Source: Halorubrum ezzemoulense DSM 17463 (lineage in GTDB: Archaea; Halobacteriota; Halobacteria; Halobacteriales; Haloferacaceae). Taken from it: a stretch of DNA of 55,161 nt. The DNA is taken from NCBI RefSeq assembly GCF_002114285.1, contig NZ_NEDJ01000016.1, positions 1-55,161 on the forward strand, given 5' to 3'. Positions within the stretch are counted from its first letter, which is position 1, and each line of letters starts with the position of its first letter. Below, in pieces: positions 19,345 through 27,493 of this stretch. The position numbers were made by a program, and so were the translations under genes. The notes under the pieces are model-generated. The model did no database searches and was not told where the DNA came from. It saw nothing but the letters and a program-made list of their open reading frames with translations.

Positions 19345-19982
19345 GCCGCGCGCCGCCGCTCTCGCGGCTCCTCCCGTTCCCGGTGGTCGACGCCGCGTGG
19401 GACTTGGCGCTCGTCCCGGCGCTCGCGGGCGCCGTCGCGCTGCCTGTCCTCTCGCCGGTCGGCGTCGCGCTCGTCGCGCTCGCGGTCGGGATCCTCTGGT
19501 TCCACCGCGACCCGGAACGCGATCCGCCCGACCCGGAGGAAGCGGTCGTCTCCCCCGCCGACGGCACGGTCTCCGTCGTGCGCGAGGAGGGTTCGCGGCT
19601 CCGCGTCGGCGTGTTCATGAACGTCACCGACGTCCACGTCAACCGCGCGCCGATCGCGGGCGAGGGCACGGAGGTCCGCCACCGCCCCGGCGCGAACCGC
19701 CCCGCGTTCGACAAGGAGTCGGACCGCAATGAGCAGGTCGCGATCGACTTCGGCGACTACGAACTGCTCGTCATCGCCGGCTGGTTCGCCCGCCGGATTC
19801 GCCCCGCGGTCGAGGCGGGCGACCGGGTCGAGCGCGGCGACCGCGTCGGACACGTTTCGTTCGGCTCGCGCGCGGACGTCGTGTTGCCCGCGGACGTGAC
19901 GCGCGACGACCTCCTCGTCAGGGAGGGCGACGGCGTGCGCGCGGGCGAGACGATCATCGCGGAGCGGCCGGACGATCCTTAG
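19341..19982 (+). CDS. Archaetidylserine decarboxylase (phosphatidylserine decarboxylase family)
   Basis: 213 residues beginning with GTG that overlaps the rfcC stop. One hydrophobic hairpin (about 20-48) anchors it in the membrane. The family motifs SPADGTVS, FMNVTDVHVNR and the self-cleavage site HVSFGSRADV are present; Ser176 should become the pyruvoyl cofactor after cleavage between Gly and Ser. It turns archaetidylserine into archaetidylethanolamine. In Haloferax the corresponding enzyme (PssD) is needed for archaeosortase-dependent lipid anchoring of surface proteins; a similar role here is inference. The partner synthase is not in the window. Confidence 0.9.
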   Translation: MSRAPPLSRLLPFPVVDAAWDLALVPALAGAVALPVLSPVGVALVALAVGILWFHRDPERDPPDPEEAVVSPADGTVSVVREEGSRLRVGVFMNVTDVHVNRAPIAGEGTEVRHRPGANRPAFDKESDRNEQVAIDFGDYELLVIAGWFARRIRPAVEAGDRVERGDRVGHVSFGSRADVVLPADVTRDDLLVREGDGVRAGETIIAERPDDP

Positions 19983-20130
19983 ATCCCTCGCGCGACGCGG
20001 CCGAACGGTTCCGGACCTCTCGCGCGGCGCTGTTGCGCACGGCGTCGAATCGGGCGTCGCCTCGGACCGCACGACCGACATCCGAGTTCGGGCATACGCT
20101 TTTGTTTCGCGGCAGTGACCGTTATCGCGT

Positions 20131-20799
20131 ATGCCAGATGATACCATCCACGAGTCGAAGCGGTCGCGGACCCGACAGGGGCTGGCCACGTACCTCCGCC
20201 GGATCGCTCGGGCGCTGGGACGCGGCGAGCCGGTGCCGGTCGACGAGGCCGGCACGGTGACCGTCGACGCGGCCGCCACCGGCGACGTCGAGGTCGAACT
20301 CGAACGCGACGACGAGACGGTCCACCTCGAGGTCGAGATGGAGTGGCCCGATGAGGAGGCCGCGGTCGACTCCGACGCGGCCGCGAGCAAGGCCACGTTC
20401 GAGCTGTACGCCGACAGCGCCGACCAGTACCGCTGGCGGCTCCGACACGACAACGGGAACATCATCGCCGACGGCGGCGAGGGGTACGCCGACAAGCGCG
20501 ACGCCCGCTCGGGGATCGAGAGCGTCCAGCGGAACGCCCCGGGTGCGCACGTCGTCGACGTCTCGCGCGACGAGGAGGCGCCAGACGAGGGGGGCAGCGA
20601 CGCCGTCTTCGAGCTGTTCCGCGACAAGGCGGACAAGTACCGCTGGCGGCTCCGGCACGGCAACGGCAATGTCATCGCCGACGGGGGACAGGGGTACGCC
20701 TCCAAACAGAAGGCGAAACAGGGGCTGCGCAGCGTCAAGTCGAACGCGCCGGGCGCGGCCGTCGAGGAGCCCGGAGACCCCGAGGGATCCGAGGAGTAG
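20131..20799 (+). CDS. Two-repeat DUF1508 (HVO_2922-type) protein
   Basis: 222 residues. An amphipathic N-terminal half (about 1-85) contains VTVDAAATGDVEVELERDDE and then WPDEE, which looks like the amphi-Trp domain known from haloarchaea. Two DUF1508 repeats follow (about 88-145 and 150-210), each with YRWRLRH-x-NGNxIADGG-x-GYA. No membrane segment is present, so it is probably cytoplasmic. Function unknown. The same repeat occurs five times in the protein at 4104-5786, the only other copy in the window. It has its own promoter region of 148 bases upstream, without a sharp TATA box. Confidence 0.87.
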   Translation: MPDDTIHESKRSRTRQGLATYLRRIARALGRGEPVPVDEAGTVTVDAAATGDVEVELERDDETVHLEVEMEWPDEEAAVDSDAAASKATFELYADSADQYRWRLRHDNGNIIADGGEGYADKRDARSGIESVQRNAPGAHVVDVSRDEEAPDEGGSDAVFELFRDKADKYRWRLRHGNGNVIADGGQGYASKQKAKQGLRSVKSNAPGAAVEEPGDPEGSEE

Positions 20800-20902
20800 C
20801 ACCGCCCGCCCCGTCTGGGGCTTCGACCCGCCCGGTCCGATCCCGCTCGACCGACCGCGGACCGCACCGCTTATTCGCCGGCCCTCACTACCTCGGGCCG
20901 AC

Positions 20903-22078
20903 ATGGACGCGCTCGACGCCAAGTACCCGTTCTTCGCGAGCGCCCGCGAGGCGGTCGCGTCCGCCGGGGTGTCGCTGCCCGACCTCGTCGCGGCCGACGC
21001 CCCGGCCGTCGAGCGCGCCCGCGAGCGCGTCGAGCGCGCACTCCTCGAAGGAACGGTCGCCTCGGAGAGCGGCGCGTTTCCCGGCGAGTCGGCGTACGAC
21101 GTACAGGCCGAACTCCTCTCGTACCCCATCGCCCGGATCCTCGTGTCGCTGCTCGACTCCGACCCCGCCATCGAGAAGTACGCTGCCGCTGAGGCGGCGA
21201 CTGCTATGGACCGGGTTCGTCGCGACCTCGAGACCGACGACGAGTTGCGGTCGGTGTCGACCGCGACGGTTGCGCTCGACGACCTGCTCGCCGAGTTCGA
21301 CCTCGCGGACGCGGTGCGCCCCGGCCGTAGCGCCCCCGCCGGCGTCAGCGGCGGTTCGAGGGGCGGCGCGGCCGGGGGAACGACCGGGAACGCCGCGGGC
21401 CGTGACCCCGACCACTACCGGATCGACGTCGGATCCTACCTCCGGCTCACCTCGCCCGAGTGGGGGGACTCGTGGCGGCTCGTCAACCGCGCGCTCGCCG
21501 ACGGCGCGGTGCGCGTCACGCGCGACGAGCTACTGGCGGCGCTGGAGGCCGCCGTCGAGGAGCGCGTCGCCGAGGGACTCCCGTTCGAGGACCTCGGGGA
21601 ATCGCTCGCCGAGGCACTGGAGTCCCGTGTGGCCGACCTCCGGGGCCTGCTCTCCGAGCGGACGTACGCCGAACCGCCGGATGTCGTCGACCGCGAACTG
21701 TTCCCGCCGTGTATGACCAACCTGATCGAGAAGGCCGCGGACGACACTAAGCTCTCGTCGGCCGAGTCGTTCGCGCTGATGGCGTTCCTCGTCGGCATCG
21801 GGATGACGCCCGACGAGGTCGTCGCCTTCTGTGCCGACACGAGCCTCGACGCCGAGGGGATCCGCTACCAGACCAAGTTCCTGACCGACGACCGGGGCAC
21901 CCAGTACCCTCCGCCGACCTGCGAGACGCTCGCGAACTACGGGATCTGCCACAACGAGGACGACCACATGCAGGTCGCGATCGGCCCGCTCTCGTACTAC
22001 GAGAAACGCGTGGCGGCCGCCGACGAGGTGACGGACTGGCGGGCCGAGCGACGACCGGACGAGACGACCGGGGCGTGA
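20903..22078 (+). CDS. priL: DNA primase large subunit
   Basis: 391 residues. The C-terminal domain has the four cysteines that bind the 4Fe-4S cluster of archaeal/eukaryotic primase: CMTNL (Cys270), FCADTS (Cys310), PTCETL (Cys340) and YGICH (Cys349). The N-terminus starts YPFFASAREAV, typical of haloarchaeal PriL. With the catalytic PriS subunit, not in this window, it starts RNA/DNA primers. A Gly/Ala-rich linker (about 138-165) separates the two halves. The ATG at 20903 follows TTATTC at the expected TATA distance. The gene is next to the RFC unit, both serving the replication fork. Confidence 0.94.
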   Translation: MDALDAKYPFFASAREAVASAGVSLPDLVAADAPAVERARERVERALLEGTVASESGAFPGESAYDVQAELLSYPIARILVSLLDSDPAIEKYAAAEAATAMDRVRRDLETDDELRSVSTATVALDDLLAEFDLADAVRPGRSAPAGVSGGSRGGAAGGTTGNAAGRDPDHYRIDVGSYLRLTSPEWGDSWRLVNRALADGAVRVTRDELLAALEAAVEERVAEGLPFEDLGESLAEALESRVADLRGLLSERTYAEPPDVVDRELFPPCMTNLIEKAADDTKLSSAESFALMAFLVGIGMTPDEVVAFCADTSLDAEGIRYQTKFLTDDRGTQYPPPTCETLANYGICHNEDDHMQVAIGPLSYYEKRVAAADEVTDWRAERRPDETTGA

Positions 22079-22124
22079 ACGCGACGCCCCGGACGCGGAG
22101 AAAGAGTCGGCGAGGTCGGACCGG

Positions 22125-22340
22125 CTACGGCTCGTCTTTCGCGCGCATCAGGTACGTCCCGATGCCGGCCATCAGCAGGACGAATCCGGCCAGCAGCCCG
22201 ATGAGCGCGATCGCCCCTGCCTCGGGGAGGACCGTCGACCCGCCGAAGGTGACCCCGATCCCGACTAACCCGACGGTGAACACCGCGGCCGCCGCCAGCG
22301 AGACGGTGATCTGCCGACGGAGTTCCGCGTCGATTTCCAT
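22125..22340 (-). CDS. Small two-helix membrane protein
   Basis: 71 residues with two membrane segments (about 12-32 and 40-62) framed by an acidic-basic N-terminus (MEIDAELRRQITVSL) and the tail RAKDEP. I do not recognise a named family. A TATA-like TTTTTTAG lies 21-30 bases before the ATG and the frame has normal haloarchaeal codon use, so it is likely real. It converges on priL and lies downstream of nothing in its own direction. Confidence 0.68.
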   Translation of the reverse strand: MEIDAELRRQITVSLAAAAVFTVGLVGIGVTFGGSTVLPEAGAIALIGLLAGFVLLMAGIGTYLMRAKDEP

Positions 22341-22360
22341 GGCTGCGGCTTCCCGTCGCC

Positions 22361-22370
22361 ACTAAAAAAG
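22361..22370 (-). promoter_or_regulatory. TATA box of the 71-residue membrane protein gene
   Basis: CTTTTTTAGT on the minus strand, 21-30 bases before the start at 22340. Confidence 0.5.
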
Positions 22371-22398
22371 GACTTCGATGGGCGTCCCGCCTGGCGAC

Positions 22399-22590
22399 TC
22401 ACCGCGCGAGATGGGTGATGTCCCGCCGCAGGCTGTACCCCCGCGGCACACCGACGACCTCCAGGCAGTCGGCGCACAGCACCCGCTCGTAGTCGCGGTT
22501 CGTGTCCTTCTCCAACAGAGAGACGTCTTCGAGCGGGAACACCGACTCGCACCGGTCGCACTCCGCCTTGTCGCCGTCGACGATCTTCAT
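22399..22590 (-). CDS. Small CxxC-CxxC zinc-finger protein
   Basis: 63 residues. Two cysteine pairs, CDRC (11-14) and CADC (39-42), can bind one zinc ion in a ribbon. The rest is acidic with a basic C-terminus (GYSLRRDITHLAR). Haloarchaea encode many such proteins under 80 residues with paired CxxC motifs, mostly of unknown role and often suspected regulators. A TATA box (TTTTATGT) 24-33 bases upstream supports the ATG at 22590; the longer frame to 22857 is a shadow of the L12 gene region. Confidence 0.8.
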   Translation of the reverse strand: MKIVDGDKAECDRCESVFPLEDVSLLEKDTNRDYERVLCADCLEVVGVPRGYSLRRDITHLAR

Positions 22591-22613
22591 CGCCTCTCGG
22601 TACCCGGGATCCG

Positions 22614-22622
22614 TACATAAAA
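22614..22622 (-). promoter_or_regulatory. TATA box of the small zinc-finger gene
   Basis: TTTTATGTA on the minus strand, about 24-32 bases before the ATG at 22590. Confidence 0.55.
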
Positions 22623-22714
22623 TCGCGGCCGGCGTTATCACTCCGGATATCGGCGGTCGGAAAAATCGCGTTCGAGCGTCGGTCGATGCGGTCGGGGGTC
22701 GGTGGGCTCCGGCG

Positions 22715-23059
22715 TTAGCCGAAGAGCTCGCCGAGGCCCTCGCCGCCGTCGCCGTCCTCTTCGTCGTCGTCGGCCTCGTCGGCCTCCTCGGCCTCGTCGG
22801 CCTCTTCCTCCTCGTCGTCATCCGCCTCGTCGGCGGCGTCGGCGTCGGCGGCGCCACCGGCGGACGCGCCGGCGGCCGGGGCCGCGGCGGCCGTCTCGAT
22901 GGCCTCCTCGATGTCGACGTCCTCCAGCGCGGCGACGAGCGCCTTGACGCGGGACTCCTCGACGTCGACGCCGGCGGCTTCCAGCACGCCGGTGACGTTG
23001 TCTTCGTTGATCTCTTCGCCAGTCTCGTTCAGGATGAGCGCAGCGTAAACGTATTCCAT
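22715..23059 (-). CDS. rpl12: 50S ribosomal protein P1/L12
   Basis: 114-residue stalk protein that recruits translation factors. The N-terminus [14 protein letters not shown] and the helix [13 protein letters not shown] dimerise and bind L10. An Ala/Gly hinge and a very acidic run lead to the conserved C-terminus GLGELFG, the factor-binding peptide shared with L10 (GLGAMFG). It is the last gene of the L1-L10-L12 operon, 16 bases after L10. Confidence 0.96.
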   Translation of the reverse strand: MEYVYAALILNETGEEINEDNVTGVLEAAGVDVEESRVKALVAALEDVDIEEAIETAAAAPAAGASAGGAADADAADEADDDEEEEADEAEEADEADDDEEDGDGGEGLGELFG

Positions 23060-23075
23060 TGGTGTGTACCTCGTG

Positions 23076-24122
23076 TTATCCGAACATCGCGCCGAGACCG
23101 TCGCCGCCGTCGTCGCCGTCGTCCTCGTCGGCGTCGTCGGCGTCGGCCTCCTCGGCGTCTTCCGTGTTGTCGTCCGCCTGTTCCTCCTCGTCGTCGGCGT
23201 CGTCCGTCGCCGGCTCCGCCGCCGGCGCGGCCTCGACGCCCTGGAGCTCCTCGGGGAGCGCCTCGTCGTCGTCGATCTGCGCCGCGAGCGCGCGCAGCTG
23301 GGCGTCGGCCTTCCCGATCAGGTCGGGCACGACGTCCGGGCTCTCGATCTCCGCGAACAGCCCGACGGACTTCGCCTCGCCGGACGCCTTCGCGAGAAGG
23401 GTGCCGGCGGTGGCGGCCGTCGGGTACGCGGCGTTGACCGAGAGGTTTCGCGCGGCGGCCGCGGCGGACCGGATGTCCGCCTCGTACTCGTCGACGTCGA
23501 GTTCGAGTTCTTCCGGCTCGAACAGGACGCCCTCGGAGTAGACGGCGCGCAGGTCGAGACCGACCTCCTTGGGCTCGATGCCGAGCTCGACGAGGACGTT
23601 CGCGAGGTCGTCGTCGACGACCTCGCCCTCCTCCAGCACGGTCGAGTCCTCGGTCACCTTGATCGAGCCGTCCATGATGCGGGCGGACGCGCCGACCGTC
23701 TGGAGCTCGCCGACGAACGGTCCCGGGTCGACGCCGGTGTCGCCCTCGGGGATCACGATGTCGTTGGGGGCCACCTCGCCCGCGTTGATCGGGGCGGGGG
23801 TCTTCGAGGCTTCGAGCTGCTTGAAGAGGCCGAACGGGTTGTCGTTGGTGCCGACGAGCGCCACCTGGCCGCTGACGTACTCCGTCAGCGCCTCGACGCT
23901 GTCGCCGACCTCCTCGAGCGCTCGGGTCGTGAGCGTGTTGCGGCTCATGCGGACGGCGGCCGAGCCGTGGAGCTCCCGGCGCATGGCCTGGAGCTGCCGG
24001 CTCGGGATGCCGGCCACGCCGACGATCCCGACCGACTGGTAGGAGTCGATGAACTCGACGAGCTCGTCGACTTCCTCCCGTTTCCACTCGGGGATCGTCT
24101 CGGTCTTGCGGACCGAGCTCAT
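23076..24122 (-). CDS. rpl10: 50S ribosomal protein L10 (P0)
   Basis: 348 residues. It binds 23S rRNA through its N-terminal domain ([20 protein letters not shown], then [15 protein letters not shown]) and carries L12 dimers on C-terminal helices. The last 80 residues are an Ala/Glu/Asp-rich tail ending GLGAMFG like L12. The ATG overlaps the L1 stop (ATGA), so translation is coupled. Longer than bacterial L10 because of the archaeal insertion and stalk extension, as expected. Confidence 0.96.
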   Translation of the reverse strand: MSSVRKTETIPEWKREEVDELVEFIDSYQSVGIVGVAGIPSRQLQAMRRELHGSAAVRMSRNTLTTRALEEVGDSVEALTEYVSGQVALVGTNDNPFGLFKQLEASKTPAPINAGEVAPNDIVIPEGDTGVDPGPFVGELQTVGASARIMDGSIKVTEDSTVLEEGEVVDDDLANVLVELGIEPKEVGLDLRAVYSEGVLFEPEELELDVDEYEADIRSAAAAARNLSVNAAYPTAATAGTLLAKASGEAKSVGLFAEIESPDVVPDLIGKADAQLRALAAQIDDDEALPEELQGVEAAPAAEPATDDADDEEEQADDNTEDAEEADADDADEDDGDDGGDGLGAMFG

Positions 24123-24757
24123 ACGGGCACCTCCTTCGCGGGACCCATCGTGGTCTTCACGTAGATCCCGTCGATGTTGAGCGGGCCCTTCTCGAGGTCT
24201 GCTTCGAGTCGCCGGATGATGACGTCGATGTTGTCCGAGATCGCGTCGGCGCCCATGTCCTCGGCGCCCACGCGGGTGTGGAACGTGCGCCGGTCGCGCG
24301 ACCGGAGCTGCACCGTGTTCTTCATCCGATTGACTGTGTCGACGACGTCGTCGTCCGGCTGCAGTGGGGTAGGCATCTTCCCGCGCGGACCGAGGACGGT
24401 ACCGAGGTACCGACCGATGTCCTGCATCAGGTTGGCCTCCGCGACGAAGAAGTCGGTCTCGCCGGCGAGGTCCTTTGCGCGGTCGTCGTCGTCTCCTAAG
24501 TCTTCGAGGTCGTCGCTGTCCAGCACTTCGTCAGCGACCTCCTCTGCGCGGACGGCGGTTTCGCCCTCCGCGAAGACGACGATCTGTGTCTCCTGCCCCG
24601 TTCCAGCCGGCAGCACGACGGACTCGTCGATACGGTTCGACGGATCGTTGAGGTCGAGGTCTCGCAGGTTGATCGCGATGTCCACGGTCTCGCGGAAGTT
24701 CCGCTCGGGCGCATCGTCGAGTGCGAGGGTTACGGCCTCTTGTATTGTGTCTGCCAT
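24119..24757 (-). CDS. rpl1: 50S ribosomal protein L1
   Basis: 212 residues. Typical archaeal L1: [15 protein letters not shown], the region [21 protein letters not shown] in the second domain, and a C-terminal [12 protein letters not shown]. It forms the mobile L1 stalk and, in archaea and bacteria, represses its own operon by binding mRNA. The start at 24757 is supported by GGAGGTG eight to fourteen bases upstream; an ATG at 24835 would place the leader hairpin inside the protein and is rejected. L11, normally nearby in many archaea, is not in this window. Confidence 0.95.
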   Translation of the reverse strand: MADTIQEAVTLALDDAPERNFRETVDIAINLRDLDLNDPSNRIDESVVLPAGTGQETQIVVFAEGETAVRAEEVADEVLDSDDLEDLGDDDDRAKDLAGETDFFVAEANLMQDIGRYLGTVLGPRGKMPTPLQPDDDVVDTVNRMKNTVQLRSRDRRTFHTRVGAEDMGADAISDNIDVIIRRLEADLEKGPLNIDGIYVKTTMGPAKEVPV

Positions 24758-24797
24758 TTTCACCTCCGTAGTACGCAGGTCGCTCCTACGGGTCAGT

Positions 24798-24818
24798 GAA
24801 ACAGGCGAAGCCTGTCTC
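24798..24818 (-). promoter_or_regulatory. Candidate L1-binding mRNA hairpin in the operon leader
   Basis: The leader RNA contains a nine-pair hairpin, GAGACAGGC-TTC-GCCTGTTTC, with one G-U pair, immediately after GAT. The archaeal L1 target in 23S rRNA and L1 mRNA combines a GATGA-like asymmetric loop with a short G/C stem; GATGAGACAGG resembles it. A regulatory role is inference from position and family knowledge. Confidence 0.5.
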
Positions 24819-24840
24819 ATCGGAGAGTGGTTCATCGGAG

Positions 24841-24848
24841 GTTTAAAA
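24841..24848 (-). promoter_or_regulatory. TATA box of the L1-L10-L12 operon
   Basis: TTTTAAAC on the minus strand, about 85-91 bases before the L1 ATG. Transcription should start near 24815-24820, giving a roughly 60-base leader, one of the few leadered mRNAs in the window. Confidence 0.6.
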
Positions 24849-25040
24849 GCGTCGAACCGCCGGTCGCCGTGTGAACCGGAGGCAGGGCCGCTCGCCGGCG
24901 GTCACGCGGTCGCGCCCGCTTCGCCGGGCCGCAGGACTCGGATTCGACGGGCGTCGAACGCCAAAACGTCGGATAGGGGAACCCTTTTGACGGCGCTCTT
25001 CGACCCACGAAGTAATGACGCAGGGTGGTCCGCCGTGACG

Positions 25041-26585
25041 ATGGACGACCGCATCGACGACCTCCGGGAGCGCCGCGAGCGGGCGGCCAAGGGCGGCGGC
25101 GAAGACCGGATCCAGTCGCAACACGACAAGGGGAAGATGACCGCTCGCGAGCGGATCGACTACTTCCTCGACGACGGCACGTTCCACGAGTTCGACCGGT
25201 TCCGCACCCACCGCAACCACACCTTCGGGATGGAGGAGAAGCAGATCCCGGGCGACGGCGTGGTGACCGGCTACGGCGAGGTGAACGGCCGGAAGACATT
25301 CGTCTTCGCGCACGACTTCACCGTCTTCGGCGGGTCCCTCGGCGAGGTGTTCGCCGAGAAGGTGTGTAAGGTGATGGACAAGGCGATGGACGTGGGCGCG
25401 CCGGTCGTCGGCCTCAACGACTCCGCGGGCGCCCGCATTCAGGAGGGGGTCGCCTCGCTCGGCGGCTTCGCCGAGATCTTCCGGCGCAACACGGCGGCCT
25501 CGGGCGTGATCCCCCAGATATCGGCGATCATGGGGCCGTGCGCCGGCGGCGCGGTGTACTCCCCGGCGATCACGGACTTCACCTTCATGGTGAAAGACAC
25601 GTCGCACATGTTCATCACCGGGCCGGACGTCATCGAGACGGTCACCGGCGAGGAGGTGAGCTTCGAGGAGCTGGGCGGCGCAGTGACCCACTCGTCGACA
25701 TCCGGCGTGGCGCACTTCGCCGAGGAGAGCGAGGAGGAGGCGCTGGACAACATCGCGCGGCTGCTGTCGTACCTCCCGGCGAACAACGTGGAGGACCCGC
25801 CGCGCGTCGAGCCGTGGGACGACCCGGAGCGCGCGGACGACGCGCTCGCCGAGATCGTCCCCGACGCCCCCCGGAAGCCGTACGACATGAAAGACGTGAT
25901 CGAGAGCGTCACCGACGAGGGCTCCTTCTTCGAGGTTCAGGAGAACTTCGCGAAGAACATCGTGGTCGGCTTCGCCCGGCTCGACGGCCACTCCGTCGGC
26001 GTCGTCGCGAACAACCCCCGCGTGAACGCCGGCACCCTCGACATCGAGTCGAGCCAGAAGGGCGCGCGGTTCGTCCGCTTCTGCGACGCGTTCAACATCC
26101 CCATCGTCACCTTCGAGGACGTGCCCGGGTTCATGCCCGGCACGGATCAGGAGCACAACGGGATCATCCGCCACGGCGCGAAGCTGCTGTACGCCTTCTC
26201 CGAGGCGACCGTCCCGCTGCTCACCGTCATCACCCGGAAGGCGTACGGCGGCGCCTACTGCGTGATGTCGTCGAAGCACATCGGCGGGGACGTCAACTAC
26301 GCGTGGCCCACCGCGGAGATCGCGGTGATGGGACCGAAAGGCGCGGTCAACGTCCTCTACCGCGAGGAGCTGGCCGAGGCGGACGACCCCGACGCGCGCA
26401 GACAGGAGCCCATCGACGAGTACCGCGAGGAGTTCGCGAACCCCTACACCGCCGCCGACCGCGGCTTCGTCGACGACGTGATCGAACCGACCGAGACGCG
26501 CGCCCGCCTGATCGAGGACCTGAAAATGCTGAAGGGGAAGCGCTCGGACCAGCCCGCGAAGAAGCACGGCAACATCCCGATCTGA
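25041..26585 (+). CDS. pccB: Propionyl-CoA/acyl-CoA carboxylase carboxyltransferase subunit (beta)
   Basis: 514 residues, the standard length. Transfers carboxylate from carboxybiotin to acyl-CoA. N-terminal and C-terminal crotonase-like halves each carry oxyanion glycine pairs: [12 protein letters not shown] and [27 protein letters not shown] and [13 protein letters not shown] are strong family marks. The ATG at 25041 ([12 protein letters not shown]) fits the family start better than the GTG at 25035. Its TGA overlaps the ATG of pccX. The pathway, with PccA, feeds propionyl-CoA to methylmalonyl-CoA or, as established in Haloferax mediterranei, supports acetyl/propionyl-CoA carboxylation. Confidence 0.94.
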   Translation: MDDRIDDLRERRERAAKGGGEDRIQSQHDKGKMTARERIDYFLDDGTFHEFDRFRTHRNHTFGMEEKQIPGDGVVTGYGEVNGRKTFVFAHDFTVFGGSLGEVFAEKVCKVMDKAMDVGAPVVGLNDSAGARIQEGVASLGGFAEIFRRNTAASGVIPQISAIMGPCAGGAVYSPAITDFTFMVKDTSHMFITGPDVIETVTGEEVSFEELGGAVTHSSTSGVAHFAEESEEEALDNIARLLSYLPANNVEDPPRVEPWDDPERADDALAEIVPDAPRKPYDMKDVIESVTDEGSFFEVQENFAKNIVVGFARLDGHSVGVVANNPRVNAGTLDIESSQKGARFVRFCDAFNIPIVTFEDVPGFMPGTDQEHNGIIRHGAKLLYAFSEATVPLLTVITRKAYGGAYCVMSSKHIGGDVNYAWPTAEIAVMGPKGAVNVLYREELAEADDPDARRQEPIDEYREEFANPYTAADRGFVDDVIEPTETRARLIEDLKMLKGKRSDQPAKKHGNIPI

Positions 26586-26923
26586 TGGCGACCGACCACG
26601 AACCGGGCCGCGAGGGGTCGGCGGGCGAGGGTGCGGCCGACGAGGCTCCGACCACGGATCCGGCGCCCGCGCTCGCCGGCCTCTCGATCCCCGACGACGC
26701 CCGCGACGACGAGGCGGCCGCGATCGCCGCCGCGGTCGCTGCGCACCTCCGGGACGGCGAACTCGCCGCGGCGGCCGCCGCGAGCGACGCGGACGACGAC
26801 CGCGACGAGGACCGCTGGGGCTTCGCCGCCCGGATCGACCGGCTCCACCGCCGCCGGGTGCGCGTCCCCGTCGACGCGCCGACGGACCCGTGGACCGCGG
26901 CCGGTCGGAGCGACCGGTTCTGA
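26585..26923 (+). CDS. pccX: Carboxylase small subunit (PccX-like)
   Basis: 112 residues. The first 40 are acidic and low complexity. The rest has [22 protein letters not shown] then [20 protein letters not shown] and [14 protein letters not shown]. This resembles the third, small subunit of haloarchaeal propionyl-CoA carboxylase described in Haloferax mediterranei, and more distantly the epsilon subunit of actinobacterial acyl-CoA carboxylases (short, W...AGR C-terminus). It should stabilise the PccA-PccB complex. The ATG overlaps the pccB stop (TGATG). Identification by motif memory, not alignment. Confidence 0.8.
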   Translation: MATDHEPGREGSAGEGAADEAPTTDPAPALAGLSIPDDARDDEAAAIAAAVAAHLRDGELAAAAAASDADDDRDEDRWGFAARIDRLHRRRVRVPVDAPTDPWTAAGRSDRF

Positions 26924-27194
26924 CCCTCTCGGCGGAGGCGACCGACCCCGACTTCTCGCCCGACCCACTTCGCTTCGCTCTGTGACGGTCGAGTTCAGAC
27001 GGTCGCTCGCGCCGTCGCTGGTCGGACACTCGACACGTCGAATAGCGTCGCCGGACGCGGTGGCGTCCGGCCGCGTACATTCCCCCGACGGCGCGCCGTC
27101 GACCCGTCGCGCCGTCAACCCGGCCCTGACTCAGGGCGCGTTCGTAGATCCGTCCACTGACATATATACCTGTGGTAGTCTCTCTCGCGGTCGG
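26924..27194. other. Gap after pccX with a strong hairpin and an isolated TATA-like site
   Basis: No gene supported. A perfect nine-pair stem with four-base loop spans 27050-27071 and CCCTGACTCAGGG is at about 27122-27134. CATATATACC at 27160-27169 looks like a TATA box but no start codon with a credible frame lies at the right distance on either strand. Confidence 0.5.
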
Positions 27195-27407
27195 TCACTC
27201 CTCTCCGAGCTCGTCGCCGCCGGAGGTCGACGGCCCACCCCGGTCGCCGAACAGCCGGTTGAGGACCATCGGAACGACGACCACGAAGGCGAGGAGGGCG
27301 CCGACTCGGACCAACAGCGACGCGTCGGTCGCTACCGTGAGTCCGAGGTAGACGGCGGCGCCGACGAGGACCGACGGCAGCATGTACGGGTTCCCGGCGT
27401 CGAGCAT
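27195..27407 (-). CDS. Small two-helix membrane protein
   Basis: 70 residues: a short polar start, membrane segments at about 9-27 and 32-50, then RLFGDRGG and an acidic tail. No family recognised. GGTTAAGG lies about 30 bases before the ATG at 27407 and may be its TATA box. It sits between pccX and pccA in the opposite direction, so it splits the carboxylase genes into two units. Acidic tail and codon use look native. Confidence 0.62.
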   Translation of the reverse strand: MLDAGNPYMLPSVLVGAAVYLGLTVATDASLLVRVGALLAFVVVVPMVLNRLFGDRGGPSTSGGDELGEE

Positions 27408-27493
27408 ACCTCACCGTGGCGCCCGCCGCCCCCTTAACCGTCTCGGCACGGACCGACAGAGTTTGGTAGCAGTTCGTGGAAGAACCGACAGGA

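Noticed and set aside
24843-27080. 745-codon minus-strand frame opposite pccB
   Set aside because: A shadow of the carboxyltransferase gene in G+C-rich DNA; no domain, and the sense gene is unmistakable.
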